NCBI GenBank assembly: GCA_018417955.1 | Contig: JACTVC010000001.1 | Location: forward strand, 3,534,001 to 3,598,000 | Direction: 5' to 3' | Length of the DNA stretch: 64,000 nt | Source: Laccaria trichodermophora | Taxonomy: Eukaryota; Basidiomycota; Agaricomycetes; Agaricales; Hydnangiaceae | In this document: piece after piece, positions 21,284-34,700 of the stretch | Layout: each line of letters opens with the position of its first letter | Numbering within the stretch: the stretch's first letter is position 1 | Program-made: the position numbers and the translations under genes | The notes under the pieces: model-generated | Seen by the model: the letters and a program-made list of their open reading frames with translations, nothing else | The model's database searches: none | Told to the model about the DNA's origin: nothing

Positions 21284-21500
21284 CTACGACTCCTGCAGCT
21301 GCTGAAGCCAACGATTCAACCTCGCACGATCCTCATCCGTCATTGCATCATCCTCATAACGGTATTCTCGATCTCCCCCGAAATGCATCGGTTCAACGCT
21401 GGGCCACAATGCACTGCGCAGAGTGAAGCTTGATGGTGATGAAGAAGGAGTATCGGCTTGATTTGCTGAGAAGGGAGTCCATTTTCGGGGACTGGACGGC
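21284..21500 (-). pseudogene. Transcription-factor C-terminus, copy 2 (fragment)
   Basis: Encodes SANQADTPSSSPSSFTL followed by the conserved end SALWPSVEPMHFGGDREYR to the stop. It is homologous to the last about 60 residues of the regulator at 46.8-47.6 kb. Upstream it is fused to LIS1/PAC1 sequence at about 21475, the same junction as near 30530. Confidence 0.7.
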
Positions 21501-22425
21501 GGCAAGCTGGACACGTTTATGCTCGACTCAGAAAGTCCACGGGTAGGGAAGGGGAAAGAAATGGATTCAAGTGCTTTTTTCCAAAGGAATGAAGAGCGTC
21601 ATAGACTGGTAACGAAACGCGTACGTGGTCGTCTGAGCACATTAAGACAAGTCGACCGTCCAGACTGGGAATGACAGACCAAATCCATTCTTCATGTGGT
21701 CTTATGATTTTTACAGTGACTTTGATGAGTAGGTTAATTAGGAAAAGAGGAAGTGGGGGATAACACACCTCGTTTTGGTATCGACTGGACGAAATGACCT
21801 GATTATCTCCTGGTAAAAGGGAACGCTCGTGATGGAATGTTCGTGCCCTCTAAGAGTAGGGAAATTCTTGTGGCTGATCGTCTGAACGCATCGCTGTAAA
21901 TCCCTTAGCCCACATGACCACTTTGCAGTACTACATAAAAGACTTACCCGAAACTTTCCCCATCGAATCAGACTGGCAATCTGGGACTGCCTTCGAATGG
22001 CTCGTCAACGTCTTTTCCAATCTCCCCGAATCCCAGTCTCAGATCTTCACCGTTGCGTCTACAGAAGCTGACCCTATGACGGAGTACGGAGGATGAAAAC
22101 TAACAGAGTTGATTTTGTCCCTGTGCGCGATGAGAATGTATTTGGTGGGTTCATTAGGCAACCATTCCTTGCCTGCGCGTTTCGACCCATCGGAGGGATA
22201 GTTCCTGGAGAGCTGAGGCGAGGCGTTATTCCATATCCATAATCTACGAATCGGGGCGTCGTTCAGTTCATGAGGGAGGTAAAGTAACGAGGTTGTAACA
22301 CACCTTTTTCTGCATCCTGATCACGCTCGTCCATTTCTTGACCAACAACCCACCAGAGGGCTTTGAATGCTGACGCTGGGGCCAGCAATACACCTGCGCC
22401 GGAAAGCTTGTTGTCTTCTAAACCA
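21501..22425 (-). pseudogene. PAC1-like: LIS1/PAC1 copy P3 (partial)
   Basis: The remaining parts are the VVGQEMDERDQ-frame/linker exon near 22330-22360, the coiled-coil/first WD exon at 22020-22250 (minus strand INSVSFHPPYSVIGSASVD), a damaged second blade at 21790-21950, and the blade HEEWIWSVIPSLDGRLVLM at 21600-21700. The C-terminal half is lost at the fusion with the regulator C-terminus. Confidence 0.75.
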
Positions 22426-22805
22426 TGACCGGCGTCCTGAACATAGGTCTCATCTGTCAATTGAAAGGCCAGCTACTCACAGCTCTTCAGCGTGTTTCCA
22501 GAACGCCAAGTTAATAACAACCCAATCGATCAGCCATGTTCCTTCACCCGTCGTTATCCTCCTCTTCCTCCATCGAATTCTTCTTCTTCTTCCCCAGCTG
22601 CCAGACCAACAGGTTGATGATCATCCCCTCGATCATCGTCACTCTCTTCTTGGTCCGCACTATCATCGACAAGTTCTCCTAAAGGAACGGCTGGAGAAAC
22701 TTAGTGCCTCGGTTTGTGTCCGATACCACCAGCAAGGTATGAATGATGAGAAGGGCCTGTAAGACGGTGGTAGTGGGCCGCAAGCCGGGAGCAAGTGTTG
22801 CTTTC
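22426..22805. other. Unassigned segment between P3 and P4
   Basis: Contains CTTCTTCTTC/CATCATC-type low-complexity sequence. On the minus strand the stretch near 22690-22740 reads a short protein-like piece (VVSDTN) followed by an acidic run. It has no obvious copy elsewhere in the window; origin unknown. Confidence 0.3.
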
Positions 22806-22860
22806 GGGAAGTAAGGCCACTAACGACCCACATCCTCAATAAGCAGACGGACGACGGAGA

Positions 22861-24440
22861 TCAGGGTTCCAGATCTTAACCAACTGAAATCAAGAACATT
22901 GAGATTCGTCGTCAGATGGAGGTAGAGGGATAACAACGGTACCTTATCCGTTCCACCCGTAGCCAAAACATTAACGATCCTCTCTGACCCGTCGTTCTTT
23001 GCGTCTGTCGGGGCTGCAGGTCCCATGCTACGCATTGCGTGAAGGGTGTGTGTGCTTCGATTATCGAAGGTAAGGGGAAAATAAGAAACACGTTAGTTCA
23101 GAAAGAAGGGGAAGGAGGGTGGAGAAATACCTTTTCGCATCCAGTCTTCAAGTCCCAAATCCGCAGGGTATAGTCGTCCGCTACTGAGAGGAGGTATTTG
23201 CCACATGGGTGGAGATTACTGCTTGAACCCAGCCGTCGTGGCCGACCTGGAGTTCATCAAGAACGAGGTGTTAGGAAGAATAAGAGGCACCCTGTAGAAA
23301 GACAACTGACGAAAGTCGACAAACATTGACCATCAACGGGTTGATCGTCTTGCCCCGAGACTTCGTTATGATGACGAATGAGATCCCCAGAGTCCGCGAA
23401 AGACTGGACGGTGGAAGGCTGGACACGTTTGTGCTCGACTCAGAAAGTCCACGAGTAAGGAGGGGGGAAGAAAGGAATTCACCACAGCTACAGTTCCGGG
23501 ACAGACGGGATAGATACTGGAGGTACGAATACGGCGCATTCGATACGATTGTCATGACCTCGCATTTCCGCCTTTAGTGCGGATGGCTCTAGGTTTGTTA
23601 TTCGTGCCGTCTGAAAGGAGGCAAATGAATGAAGATAGTTTATAGAATGGGAAAGAAACGCGTACGTGGTCGTCTGAGCATGTTAGGAGAAGCAGACCAT
23701 CCGGACTGGGAATGGCAGGCCGGATCCATTCTTCGTGTGGTCCGAGGTTAATTAGGAAAAGAGGGAGTGGGGCATAGCATACCTTGTTTGGGCATCCCAC
23801 ATCCTGACTGTATGATCCCGACTGGACGAAACGACCTGATTATCTCCTGGTAAGAAGGAAACACTCCAGATGGAATGTCCGTGTCCTCTGAGGGTAGCGA
23901 AATTCTTGTAGTCATCAGGGCCGTTCCACAGCTCTATAAACAGATCGTCCGAACATGTCGCTATATCCAATCTCTTAGCCCACAGGACCCCTCTGCAGTT
24001 TTACACAAAACACTCACCCAACTTTCCCCGTCGAAACAAAACTGACAATCCGAAACCACCTTCGTATGGCTCTTCAACGTCCTCTCCAATTCTGCCGAGT
24101 CCCAGTCCCAGATCTTCGCCGTCACGTCCACAGAAGCTGACGCTATAACAGAGTACAGAGGGTGAAAACTGACAGAGTTGATTTTGTCCCTGTGCCCGAT
24201 GAGAATGTATTTGGCGGGTTCATTGGGCAGCCATTCCTTGTTTGCGCGTTTCGAGCCATCGGAGGTGGAGGCGTGCGATGATTCCTCGAGGGCTTGGGCG
24301 AGGCGTGATTCCAGATCATTAATCTGCAAATTGAGGTGAGGATGGGGAGGACAGCGACGCGGAAGTGGAAGAGGTGGAAGAGAGATGTGTAGAGCTGGTG
24401 AACTTAGACATTGCTCATATTTACAGATCACCTGATCCAC
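22861..24440 (-). pseudogene. PAC1-like: LIS1/PAC1 copy P4 (LisH exon lost), head-to-head with NLR-like gene 1
   Basis: The coiled-coil/first blade exon (24090-24330: INDLESRLAQALEESSHAS, INSVSFHPLYSVIASASVD) is followed by blades at 23760-23970, 23640-23760, 23310-23560, 23150-23270 and the last exon ending IWNP with stop at 22861-22863. The LisH-coding part is missing: sequence jumps from the 5' leader to the coiled-coil exon near 24340. A base gain near 24045 shifts the frame (DCQFCFDGESW). It is separated by about 100 bp from the start of the NLR-like gene, in divergent orientation. Confidence 0.8.
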
Positions 24441-24542
24441 AATGACATCTGCGATGCTGCCTTGCTTCGTACCTCATTTTCGCCGCTCGCTCTCATCTCC
24501 TCTTTCAACGTCCAACCCACCTCCACGGCAACAATCGAGCGA

Positions 24543-27500
24543 ATGAAGAAAGTTAGAAATGGTGGGAGGCGCACCAAACCCAAGGACTCGGCTGGTCCGT
24601 CGAAAAACATGAATCTGGGTTCTATGGACTCTGCTCAGGCTCCTGGACTGGAAGGAGACGACGCAAGAAGTACAAAGCCGACACCAGCCATCTCAGGAAA
24701 CACTGCAGAGGATAGGCAGAGAACCCACTCTGCACTCGATACAGGCAGAACGAATACCGCTGGTTTGCTCGTCGGTACGCCCAACACAGATCAAACTTCT
24801 TCGCACCTGATTCAAACATTTCGCTGCAGATGGACCTACGGGCTTTCGCCCTCCGCTGGACAGTAATCCCGCCTTGTGTGAAGGTGCGTACCATATTATC
24901 TCAGCTTCGTGGATCGTGCAAGTCTGATCCACTTCCAAGGTCTTGTTACCTCTTCCAACAGTGCCACACCCAAGATTTTAGGCCCTTCAGGCTCTGGCGT
25001 CTTATCTGCGCCTGTACACCACGCAGGGATAGGTGAGAAGAATCGTTATATGTTCATCAGTCAAAATTGGAATATTCTTGAAGAAGGTGAACTGTACCCT
25101 TCTCAACATGCTCGCCCATTGGGTGGCGTAGGCCCCATAGCCATTACAGGTTAGAAAGTCGTCATCATTATATATAAACAAAGCTGGTCATTGACTCTTT
25201 CTAAAGGTAACGGCCGCGAAGCAGGAGAAAACAACTCGTTATGGGAGTCCGTCCATCGGGCGAACCCACTCAAAATGACCGAAGCACACGTCTTTCCAAA
25301 TGCTCATGACTTTGCCATTAGCGGCGGCACGTTCAACATAGCTGATACTGTAAGTGGAACAGTTAGATACTCACCTACCAAGCTGATGACGCCAGATCAA
25401 TATTCACGAGGACGAGGCTACGAAGACTTTACAGGTCGATGCTATTGTCCTTTCGGAATACAAACTTGCTCATCCATCTCATCTAGCTTGACCTCGCATG
25501 GAGCACCGAGAGAAAGGTGGATAATATACTCGCCGAATTCAGGGTAAACATCAAATTCTTCACCTAGGACGAGCACTCAATCATCCTACAGCTCACGAAA
25601 CTTGACTCTCTTCTCGCTCGTAAGGCGATCTACGACGCTGACTTGGGGGCCGGGGCGACAGTGACCCGTGAACCATGCACCGCAGGCACTCGCGAGGATA
25701 TTTTAAAGGAGATAATTGCATGGGCTGACGACATCTCGGCGGACAGCCCGCCTGTCTTCTGGCTGACCGGCCAAGCTGGCGCTGGAAAGACGACCATCGC
25801 ATACACCATTGCCGAACACTTCGATGAGCTTCAGGATACTGAACGGCACACCGTCTTGGGCGGAAACTTTCTCTGCTCCCGCCAATTTGAGGAGACAAGA
25901 CGACAGATCCATATCATTCCTACCCTTGTATACCAGCTTGCTCGGAAGTCGAGATCGTACGCCGACGCCTTGCATGAAGCAGATAGGTTTGACTCAGTCA
26001 ACAAGCCAACCAAGCAAATGAAGGACCTCCTTGTGGGCCCATGGCAGCAGTCCGAATCTGGACGTCATGTGGAGCTCCCACCTTACCTCATGGTCGTTGA
26101 CGCATTGGATGAGATCGAGGCCGATGGAGGGTCTCTGTTTCTGCAAAGCTTACTCGAGACAATCAACCAGCGTCGCCTGCGAGGCCTCAAGTTTCTTATC
26201 ACAAGCCGACCCGATCGTCGCGTTGAGGACCTGTGCAAGACCTTCTCGTCCAAGGCGGTCTGCCGCCTACAAGACGTGCCGATTGAGCGTGTAGGACTAG
26301 ATATCGCCCGGTACTTAGAGAGCAAGTTTCCAAACTTTGTAGACAAGCCGGAGCTCAAGACCATGGAACAGCTGGCGGGTGGTCTTTTTATTGCCGCTGC
26401 AACCATCGTGAGGTATTTGACACCATGTGAATTATCGGAATCTGAGCAAAGCAAACTATTGAGCAGCCTGCATGATGAACAAACACTTTCACCATCCGAT
26501 GCACAGCAGCCCTTGCTCATTGACAACCTCTACCAACAAATCATGCTTGACGCCTTTTCTAACCTTCCACAAAACCTCTTCAACTCTCGTTTGCGCATTC
26601 TCCATACCTTCCTCTGTACATTTGAACGGACACCGGCATCTCTTACTGCTGCCCTCCTCTTTGAATCTGTTGACACTGCAATGACTGTATTGAAGAAACT
26701 TCATGCAGTTCTCTACTGCAAAGATGGCCGGGTCCTTTGGTACCACGCATCATTTCCTGACTTCGTCTTCAGTCACGCTCGTTCAACATTCAAGTTCGGC
26801 AGCCGTCAGATGTCCATGACATGTAATAAGGCCCAACATCATGCTCTTCTCACGAAATGTTGCTTCAACCGTATGAAGGAGTTGCTACATTTCAATATTG
26901 GCAACATAACATCTTCGTTTTTACTCGATGCCGAGGATCCAGAGCTGACGCAGCGGGTTGACACCAATATCAAACCGGTCCTGAGGTATGCCTGTTGGCA
27001 CTGGGCTCAGCATTTGGCCCAAATCAATCAAAAGAATGGGGAGGATCTCAGCGACCATATTGCAGATTTCCTCCGTCTTCGCATTCTCTTTTGGATTGAG
27101 GCTATGAACCTACTTCAATCCAGTGGTCAGTGTAGTGCAATGCTTCAGCACACACGTGAGTGGGTTCTGGAGGTGAGAGAATATTGTGACTTGTAATACA
27201 CCACTTTTAAAACTGGTAGTCAGAATATGAACAGGGAAGCTGGGCTTGCTGCCAACATTGCTGAAGCACGCAATTTCACCACGTACTTCACTGCAAATCC
27301 ACCAGCTTCATCTACCCCACACTTGTATATCTCAGCATTGGCGTCCTGGTCAACAGGATCTACTATGTCTCAAGGGTGGAGAGAATCCTTCCATGGCATC
27401 CCATCCTTCACTCGTAGGAAGGCTAGTGATGTGCCACTGATAGTAATAGAAATGGATGCACTCATTTTTTCTGTTGCCTTCTCCACTGATGGCTCTCGCA

Positions 27501-29494
27501 TTGTCTCTGGCTCATCTGACGATTTTGTGCGGGTATGGGATGCATCAACTGGGGCTGAGCTAAATGTGCTCACTGGCCACATGGGTAGTGTCTATTCTGT
27601 TTCCTTCTCCACTGACAGCACCCGCATTGTCTCTGGCTCATCTGACAAATCTGTGCAGGTGTGGGATGCATCAACTGGGGCTCAGCTAAAGGTGCTCAAT
27701 GGCCACATGGATGCTGTCCACTCTGTTGCTTTCTCCACTGATGGTACCCGCATTGTCTCTGGCTCATCTGATAAATATGTGCAGGTGTGGGATGCATCAA
27801 CTGGGGCTGTGCTGTATGTGCTCAATGGCCACATGAAACCTGTCTGGTCTGTTGCCTTCTCCACTGATGGCACCCTCATTGTCTCTGGCTCAAAAGACAA
27901 ATCTGTGCGGGTGTGGGATGCATCAACTGGGGCTCAGCTAAAGGTGCTCAATGGCCACATGGATACTGTCCACTCTGTTGCCTTCTCCGCTGATGGTACC
28001 TGCATTGTCTCTGGCTCATATGACAAATCTGTGCGGGTGTGGGATGCATCAACTGGGACTGAGCTGAAGGTGCTCAATGGCCACATGAAACCTGTCTCAT
28101 CTGTTGCCTTCTCCACTGATGGTACCTGCATTGTCTCTGGCTCAGAAGACGCTTCTGTGTGGGTGTGGGATGCATCAACTGGGGCTCAGCTAAAGGTGCT
28201 CAATGGCCACATGGATACTGTCCACTCTGTTGCCTTCTCCACTGATGGCACACACATCATCTCTGGCTCACATGACAGTGTGCGGGTGTGGGATGCATCA
28301 ATTAAGGCTAAGCTGAAGGTACTCAATGGCCACAGAAAATGTGTCTTTTCTGTCACCTTCTCCCCTGATGGCACTCGCATTGTCTCTGGCTCAGGTGACA
28401 ATTCTGTGCGGGTGTGGGATGCATCAACTGGGGCTGAGTTGAATGTGCTCAAGGGCCACATAGAACCCATCTTGTCTGTCGCCTTCTCCACTGATGGCAT
28501 GCACATCATCTCTTGCTCAGAGGATAATTCTGTGCGAATGTGGGATGCATCAACTGGGGCTGAGCTGAATGTGCTCAATGGCCACATGAAAAGTGCTGTC
28601 ACCTTCTCCACTAATGGCACTCACATTGTCTCTGGCTCATTTGACAAATCTGTGCGGGTGTGGGATGTGTCAACTGGGGCTGAGCTGAAGGTGCTCAATG
28701 GCCACATGAATAGTGTCCGTTCTGTCTCCTTCTCCCCTGATGGCACCTGCATTGTCTCTGGCTCATTTGACAACTCTGTGCGGGTGTGGGATGCATCGAC
28801 TGGAGCTGAGCTGAAGGTGCTCAATGGCCACATGGATACTGTCCGGTCTGTTGCCTTCTCCACTGATGGCACCCGCATCATCTCTGGCTCAGATGACAAA
28901 TCTGTGCGGGTGTGGGATGCCTCAACTGGGGCTGAGTTGAAGGTGCTCAATGGCCACAGGGATATAGTCTGGTCTGTTGCCTTCTCAACTGATGGCACCC
29001 TCATTGTCTCTGGCTCATCTGACAAATCTGTGCGGGTGTGGGATGTGTCAACTGGGACTGAGCTGAAGGTGCTCAATGGCCACATGGAATCTGTCTTGTC
29101 TGTTGCCTTCTCCCCTGATGGCACCCGCATTGTCTCTGGCTCAGAAGACACTTCTGTGCGGGTGTGGGGTGTGTCAACTGGAGCTCATGCCAAGGTGCCA
29201 TCTATTTGCACATATTCACTCAATTCCATTACCTCTCCTGCTGATAACACTAGTATCACCTCAAATGATGATGAATCTGCACGATTGTCCATCGTTGGTC
29301 ATGCTTACCCTGCTTGGACCACTGATCCAAAACACTGGGTTTGTTCTGTACTTGGCGGATATCGACTTATGTGGGTGCCAGATGTGGCTTATCCATACAC
29401 CATTCTTGTGATTTCTCGCAAAGGGTCTGCCATCATCAACTTTCAAGATTGCAAGATTGGCCGTGATTGGGCTGGCTGTTACACACCACATTAG
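24543..29494 (+). CDS. NACHT-WD40 (NLR-like, NWD) protein 1, multi-exon
   Basis: STAND-type signal protein of the NWD class, to which fungal HET-D/E incompatibility proteins belong. The putative N-terminus starts at ATG 24543 (MKKVRNGGRR, polar and disordered). Middle exons contain the block AHDFAISGGTFNIADT (25306-25352), common before NACHT in agaric proteins. The main exon (about 25575-27172) carries Walker A GQAGAGKTT (25769), Walker B LMVVDALDE (about 26087) and SRPDRRVEDL. Intron 27173-27223 (51 bp) leads to exon 27224-29494 with 14 WD40 repeats of 42 residues, then a conserved tail (AYPAWTTDPKHWVCSV) and TAG at 29492-29494. The N-terminal effector domain is not recognised and exon borders before 25575 are uncertain. 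A short in-frame TAG at the exon start is probably intronic. Confidence 0.85.
27470..29200 (+). repeat. WD40 repeat array, 14 units of about 126 bp (NLR 1)
   Basis: Each unit follows the pattern VAFSTDGT-x-IVSGS-x-D-x-SVRVWD then ASTGAELKVLNGH. Units 7 and 10 are one or two codons short. Differences concentrate at the residues after GH (MGSVY, MDAVH, MKPVW, MESVL...), after TDGT (R, C, L, H) and after GS (S, K, Y, E, H, G, F, D). Confidence 0.92.
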
Positions 29495-30350
29495 CCTGTC
29501 AGTATCCTGTCAACCTTTATATCCAAATATGCAGATCATATCCTATATTTCACATCGATTTGGTAGGTACTCAGCAGTGTTGGACTTAGTTCTGTATAGT
29601 TTCTGGACAGTTGTATTGACATAGCTACTTCATTGTCTTAGTTACTTAATCCCTTTGCTGTGACCATTCTGTGACTATGGTGACAGGGAGGTAACTGTAG
29701 AACAGATAAGGGCACACTGAGGGATAGCAAACATGAAAGACTGTTAATGACTCTGGTATTCACTGGGGTATCTACTTGACAGTCTGAGGTCTTCTATACT
29801 GTAGGTGGTAGGGTAGAGGGTTGTATAATATGGGGACAGACACTAAGGCCAAGAGAGGTGTAAAACACATGAATTTTAAGGTAGATAGGGGGGGGAAGGT
29901 GTCTGTAAGGGTGTACTATGCCATTGCAATGCTGAGGTGGAAGGTGAGAAAGCATGAATGAATGATGGAAGATGTCATGTTCATTACATATGCCCTCCAG
30001 GGATTCAGAATGAAATCCTAACTTGAAGAATAAAATAAAGGAGTGTTGCAAAGGAGTGTGGATGATAAATTGCCATGAACATGGGTAATGGGAATAGGTG
30101 ATTTAGGACTTGAAAGTGCATGCATGAGCAGCTGCTAAGAGGGTAGCATAATTCTTCCTTTGTTCTGATGAATACATATACTTGATTCTCGACGACATTT
30201 AACATGTTTACATACAATGGGGAGGTGTCAGACATATGATATGAGATGAACAGTATCATTGGTGGCATGCAAAACAGCGACATCGCAAGAAACAATAGAA
30301 AAGCATAGGGAAACAACCCAAAAGAAGCCCAACAGTATCGTCCATGAGTC
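29495..30350. other. 3' flank of NLR 1, no gene seen
   Basis: 29510-29640 resembles the 3' flank of NLR 2 (TTTATATCCAAATATGCAGAT at 29516 and 54912 region), showing that the duplication extends past the stop codon. No coding region supported; 30170-30350 is regulator 3' flank. Confidence 0.6.
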
Positions 30351-30354
30351 TACT

Positions 30355-30530
30355 ACGACTCCTGCAGCTGCTGAAGCCAATGATACAACCTTGCATGATC
30401 CTCATCTGTCATCAACCTCATAACGGTATTCTCGATCTCCCCCGAAATGCATCGGTTCAATGCTAGGCCACAATGCACTGCACAGAGTGAAGCTTGATGG
30501 TGGTGAAGAGGGAGTATCAGCTTGATTTGC
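30355..30530 (-). pseudogene. Transcription-factor C-terminus, copy 3 (fragment)
   Basis: Homologous to 21284-21500 with the same fusion to LIS1/PAC1 (GGGAGTCCACTTTCGCGGAC near 30537). A small deletion removes codons of the DDAMTDED block. Not functional. Confidence 0.65.
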
Positions 30531-31353
30531 TGGGAAGGGAGTCCACTTTCGCGGACTGGATGGCAGCAAGCTGGACTCGTTTATGCTGGACTCAGAAAGT
30601 CCACAGGTAGGGAAGGGGAAAGAAATGGATTCAAGTGCTTTCTTCCAAGGTAAGGAATGAAGAGTGCTATAGACTGGTAATGAAACACATATGTGTCATC
30701 TGAACACGTTAAGGGAAGTCGACCGTCCAGACTGGGAATGGCAGACCAAATCCATTCTTCATGTGGTCATATGATTTTTACACAGTGACTTTGAAGAGTA
30801 GGTTGATTAGGAAAAGAGGGAGTGGGGGATAGCACACCTCGTTTGGGCATCCTACACCTGACTGTATGATTCTGACTGGACGAAACAACCTGATTATCTC
30901 CTGGTAAGAAGGGAACGCTTGTGTGGAATGTTCATGTCCTCTAAGGGTAGTGAAAGTCTTGTAGTCATCAGGGACGTTCCACAGCTTTATAAACGAATCA
31001 TCCAAACACGTCGCTATATTCAATCCCTTAGCCCACACAACCATTCTGTAATAATACGCAAAACACTCACCCAAAACTTTCCCCGTCGAATCAAACTGAC
31101 AATCCGAAACCGCCTTCGTATGGCTCTTCAACGTCCTCTTCAGTTCCCCCAAATTCCAGTCCCAGATCTTCACCGTCGTGTCTCTAGAAGCCGACGCTAT
31201 AACAGAGTACAGAGGGTGAAAACTATGAAACAGCATTGATTTTGTCCCTGTGCCCAATGAGAATGTATTTGGTGGGTTCGTTAGGCAACCATTCCTTACT
31301 TGCGCTTTTCTAGCCATTGGAGGTGGAGGTATGCGATGATTCTTCAAGGGCTT
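30531..31353 (-). pseudogene. PAC1-like: LIS1/PAC1 copy P5, 3' half (split by Plavaka)
   Basis: Coiled-coil end and first WD blade (31100-31345), second blade (30905-31060), and part of the third (30640-30780), then fusion to the regulator fragment. It is broken exactly at 31353/31354 within the coiled-coil codons by the Plavaka element; the other half resumes at 39962. Frameshifts are present (the readable frame near 31360 is off by one). Confidence 0.8.
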
Positions 31354-31794
31354 CATCAGGAAAATCCAAATTACTAGATTATGCACAATAAATGCAATCA
31401 AGGAAGTCGTGCCCAATTATGCACAATTATGCATAATTATGCTCATTTGTGTTTACCTTGAAGGCATCACAGTCAATTATACATAATTATGTTCTACCCC
31501 ACCTAATAAAGATCTGTAAGCGTATGGATAAAATTGGGCAACATGGCAGTGTGTGACGTCTTTGAGCCCTCAGGGCCTTAAATTTGGGACTTTGTTGTAG
31601 CATATGACATCATACACACCATTTGCGGCAACTTACCAGATCTTTGCACAGCCAACGGCTGTCTCGAAACAAGGGCTTGAATGACGAAATCCTACAAAAG
31701 AACATCACTTTACCCACTCTCATTTTTTAGTAAAGGTTTGGGATGAGTAGAAAATGAAAACAAGGAGGGCTGTACAATAATTAAAAACTACAAA

Positions 31795-34700
31795 TCAATA
31801 TAGTATCTGATACAAGTGACAGTCTGTAAAAGTATTAACAAAGAAATGATTACAGAGATCAAGAACATTGCTGCTTGTCCATTCCTTTGGTGCAACTCGT
31901 CCGAATTTGGGCAGTAAGTGAACACTTCGTCAGACATTTGCAAGAGGAATGATACTGCAAATGTTGTGACCTTCCCAATCCTTTACTGGCAAGATCTTGA
32001 ACAAAAGATGATTTGGATCGGGTGTATCAGGAAATGCTGTATACCATTCAACATATATGAGGTGAGAAGGGATGTCGATGCCGTCATGGAACAATAGTGG
32101 AAGGGAGGCAGTTGGTAGACTGAAGACAACACATATACGACCCACACGATAGCCTAACAGAAGTTTAATGGTCAATGAAACGATATTTATGATTTATGGA
32201 CTGAAGGTTCATACATACCTTGTACCCCAGTGTCACCACCAGTCCCATCATTGATCATTGCTGTATCGAACCTCCCAGGAACTGGGTGGCTCTGCTTGTC
32301 TTTTGTTGCTGGTCGGGCATGAATTGAATCAGCGGTTGAGGTGATCTTGGTGAATGGATCCTGATGAAGATACTTAATTTTGTGCCATACAGGAAGTTTT
32401 CGAAATGGTGGCTGGATGTCCCACAACTTGCGTTCCAGCTGTGCAGAAGTCAGGTGAGGTTCGTTACATCAGGCAATGAAATGTTGCAAGGCGACATGGA
32501 AAAAAACAGCCTTGTATCCCTGCTCCAAATGGTCAGGTGAAACAGCCTGAGCGCTTGGGTGCTTTGCCATAGAAAGTTTCCTCTCCAGTTCCAACCCAGG
32601 GGGTGACCACTCATGCAGCTCCGGGGCTGGTGATCCGTTAAGTCGCCACTTGATATACTGGTCATGGCGAAGTATCCTCTCCTTTCGCTCGAGCCACGTC
32701 GTCATTTGCGAAAATTCATCCTTAAAATTGGTGGCCAGGTAGGTGTCTTTTGCGAGATTGATGTGAAGGTGCTCAGTATATTCGGTATTGAAGTTGTCTG
32801 TGGTACCGAACAATTTGATGAGCTCAACGTAATGTCGAGCGAAATGCAACTTGGGAATATTGAAGCCCTCTCAAATTCCCAGATTGACAAAAATATACTT
32901 GTTTTCGTGGAATCGTGAAAGAGCGTCTTCAAGCAGGTTGAGAGTTTCATCCGTATGAATAGGATACTGAGAAAGGTAGAGAAAATTGAGCAAAGCACGA
33001 ACAGATTGCATGAGTGGGGCACTTGGAACTCCACCAGCAAGCGGGATGTCGATAACAAGCCCCAGAAGGATGCGGCACATTTGATCATGTTCCTGACCTG
33101 TTACTCAAGAGAGAGAACTAATTCCCTTCATGAAAAGGTGAATGTTGTGATTGGGAGGCATGCGTTGACACTGAGCATTGATCTCCTCTGCACCATAGGC
33201 CTCGATAATCCAGCTTATTAGATGCTTAATTATTCCCTGATATAGCTGATGGAGGACATCAGGAGTGATTGAACGAAATGGGTTTGCATATGGCAAGTCC
33301 ATCCAAAATGGTTCCATGAGCGGCTTGATCCCAGTGTTCGCACATGCCTTCAAAAAGCCGGCAGGGTCTTCTTCAAAAGAACTAAGAATCTTCAGGATCT
33401 CATCAAGGTTCCGCAAGCCTGGAGGAACGTTCTCATCGTAATCCTCAAGATGATTGCGATCCTCAGGACAGACTGGACATTCTCCAGTGAAAGCCCCGGT
33501 AGTGAGAACCTGTTCCAGGTAATCCCCTACAAAGGATGCAAAGAGGGGATGACCTCGACATGTGAGACCATCACTGCTTGTGAGAAACATGCCCGAGAGC
33601 CCAGCAGCCTCCAAGGGTTGAAGTATTCTCTTCATGCATGCATGATAGAGATTAGCCAGGAGCCGTCGTCATTGGGCCTGATTTGTGACATGTTCGAGCT
33701 TTGATGTTGGAAGATAGGTGAGGAGGATATATCCTCGAAAAGACAGTTTGCAATGAATTTCTTTTGGTATATTTCCAATTGCAAGATAGAGCAGATAGGC
33801 TGTCTTATTTTTGAACAAAGTGAGTTGGGTTTTGTCGCTGGAAATAATGATAGGGATAATTGTCGCTCCTGGGCAGTCATGGTCAAGCTTTTCCTGTGTC
33901 CGAATCAGGTGTGAGACGTTATTGAACCTTGTCATCAAAACTCTCACCTGTGTTGTCCATCTTATCCTCATCCGTGTAATGTTTCTCTGGTTGAAAGACC
34001 AGATATGGCGCGAACTCTGGATCCTCAAAGAGAGACTTGATGCAAGCAATGATATCCCAGAAGTACACCTCACAAACTTCGGACCCAACCATGATCTCAT
34101 GGCGCTTGAATGCAGGACGGCCTGGTAGTGAGTTGTCGATTAGCTTATTCAACTCCCCAGAGTTCTTGAAAGAGAGCCCTAGGGTATCAACAATCTGATG
34201 CACATTCAATGGTGAGCGCTTTCATTGTCTTTGTATGAAAAACATCTCACCCCTTCAATTGCCATAAGTTCATTGAAAGCCGTTGAACTAGGACCTCTCA
34301 ACTTGGCCCACCATGCGATCTCCCACTCCATCTGCAACGAAAACGGTGCAAAATGACTATCCTCACTGCCAACAGCTGCAGAGTATTGTGTGTTTTGATC
34401 AACGCCGTGCTGTGAATGCACTGCCCCTGCCGAATTTCCTGGAAACTGAATGATGAAGGGTTGGTTCTTCAGTGGTTCTTCCTCTCCACCACGTAGCCGG
34501 ACTGCCGGTCCATCGTCTGTACATCTGTCTTCATCTTCCTGATCTGTCCCACCGACTTGCTCACTGCCTGGGCGTTCAGGTTCCAGACCGACTTCATCCG
34601 CTGCTACCATTGCATCAACATCAACATCATCAACTTCTTCCTCTGCGTCGCTACCACCCTCAGAGTCAGAGTACACGCCAATTTCCCCAGTATCTCCCAT

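Noticed and set aside
25535..25575. In-frame TAG before the NACHT exon of both NLR-like genes as a disabling mutation
   Set aside because: The TAG lies at the same place in both paralogues and directly precedes the conserved coding part, ending a stretch that can be read as a GT...TAG intron. A shared splice acceptor is more likely than two identical nonsense changes.
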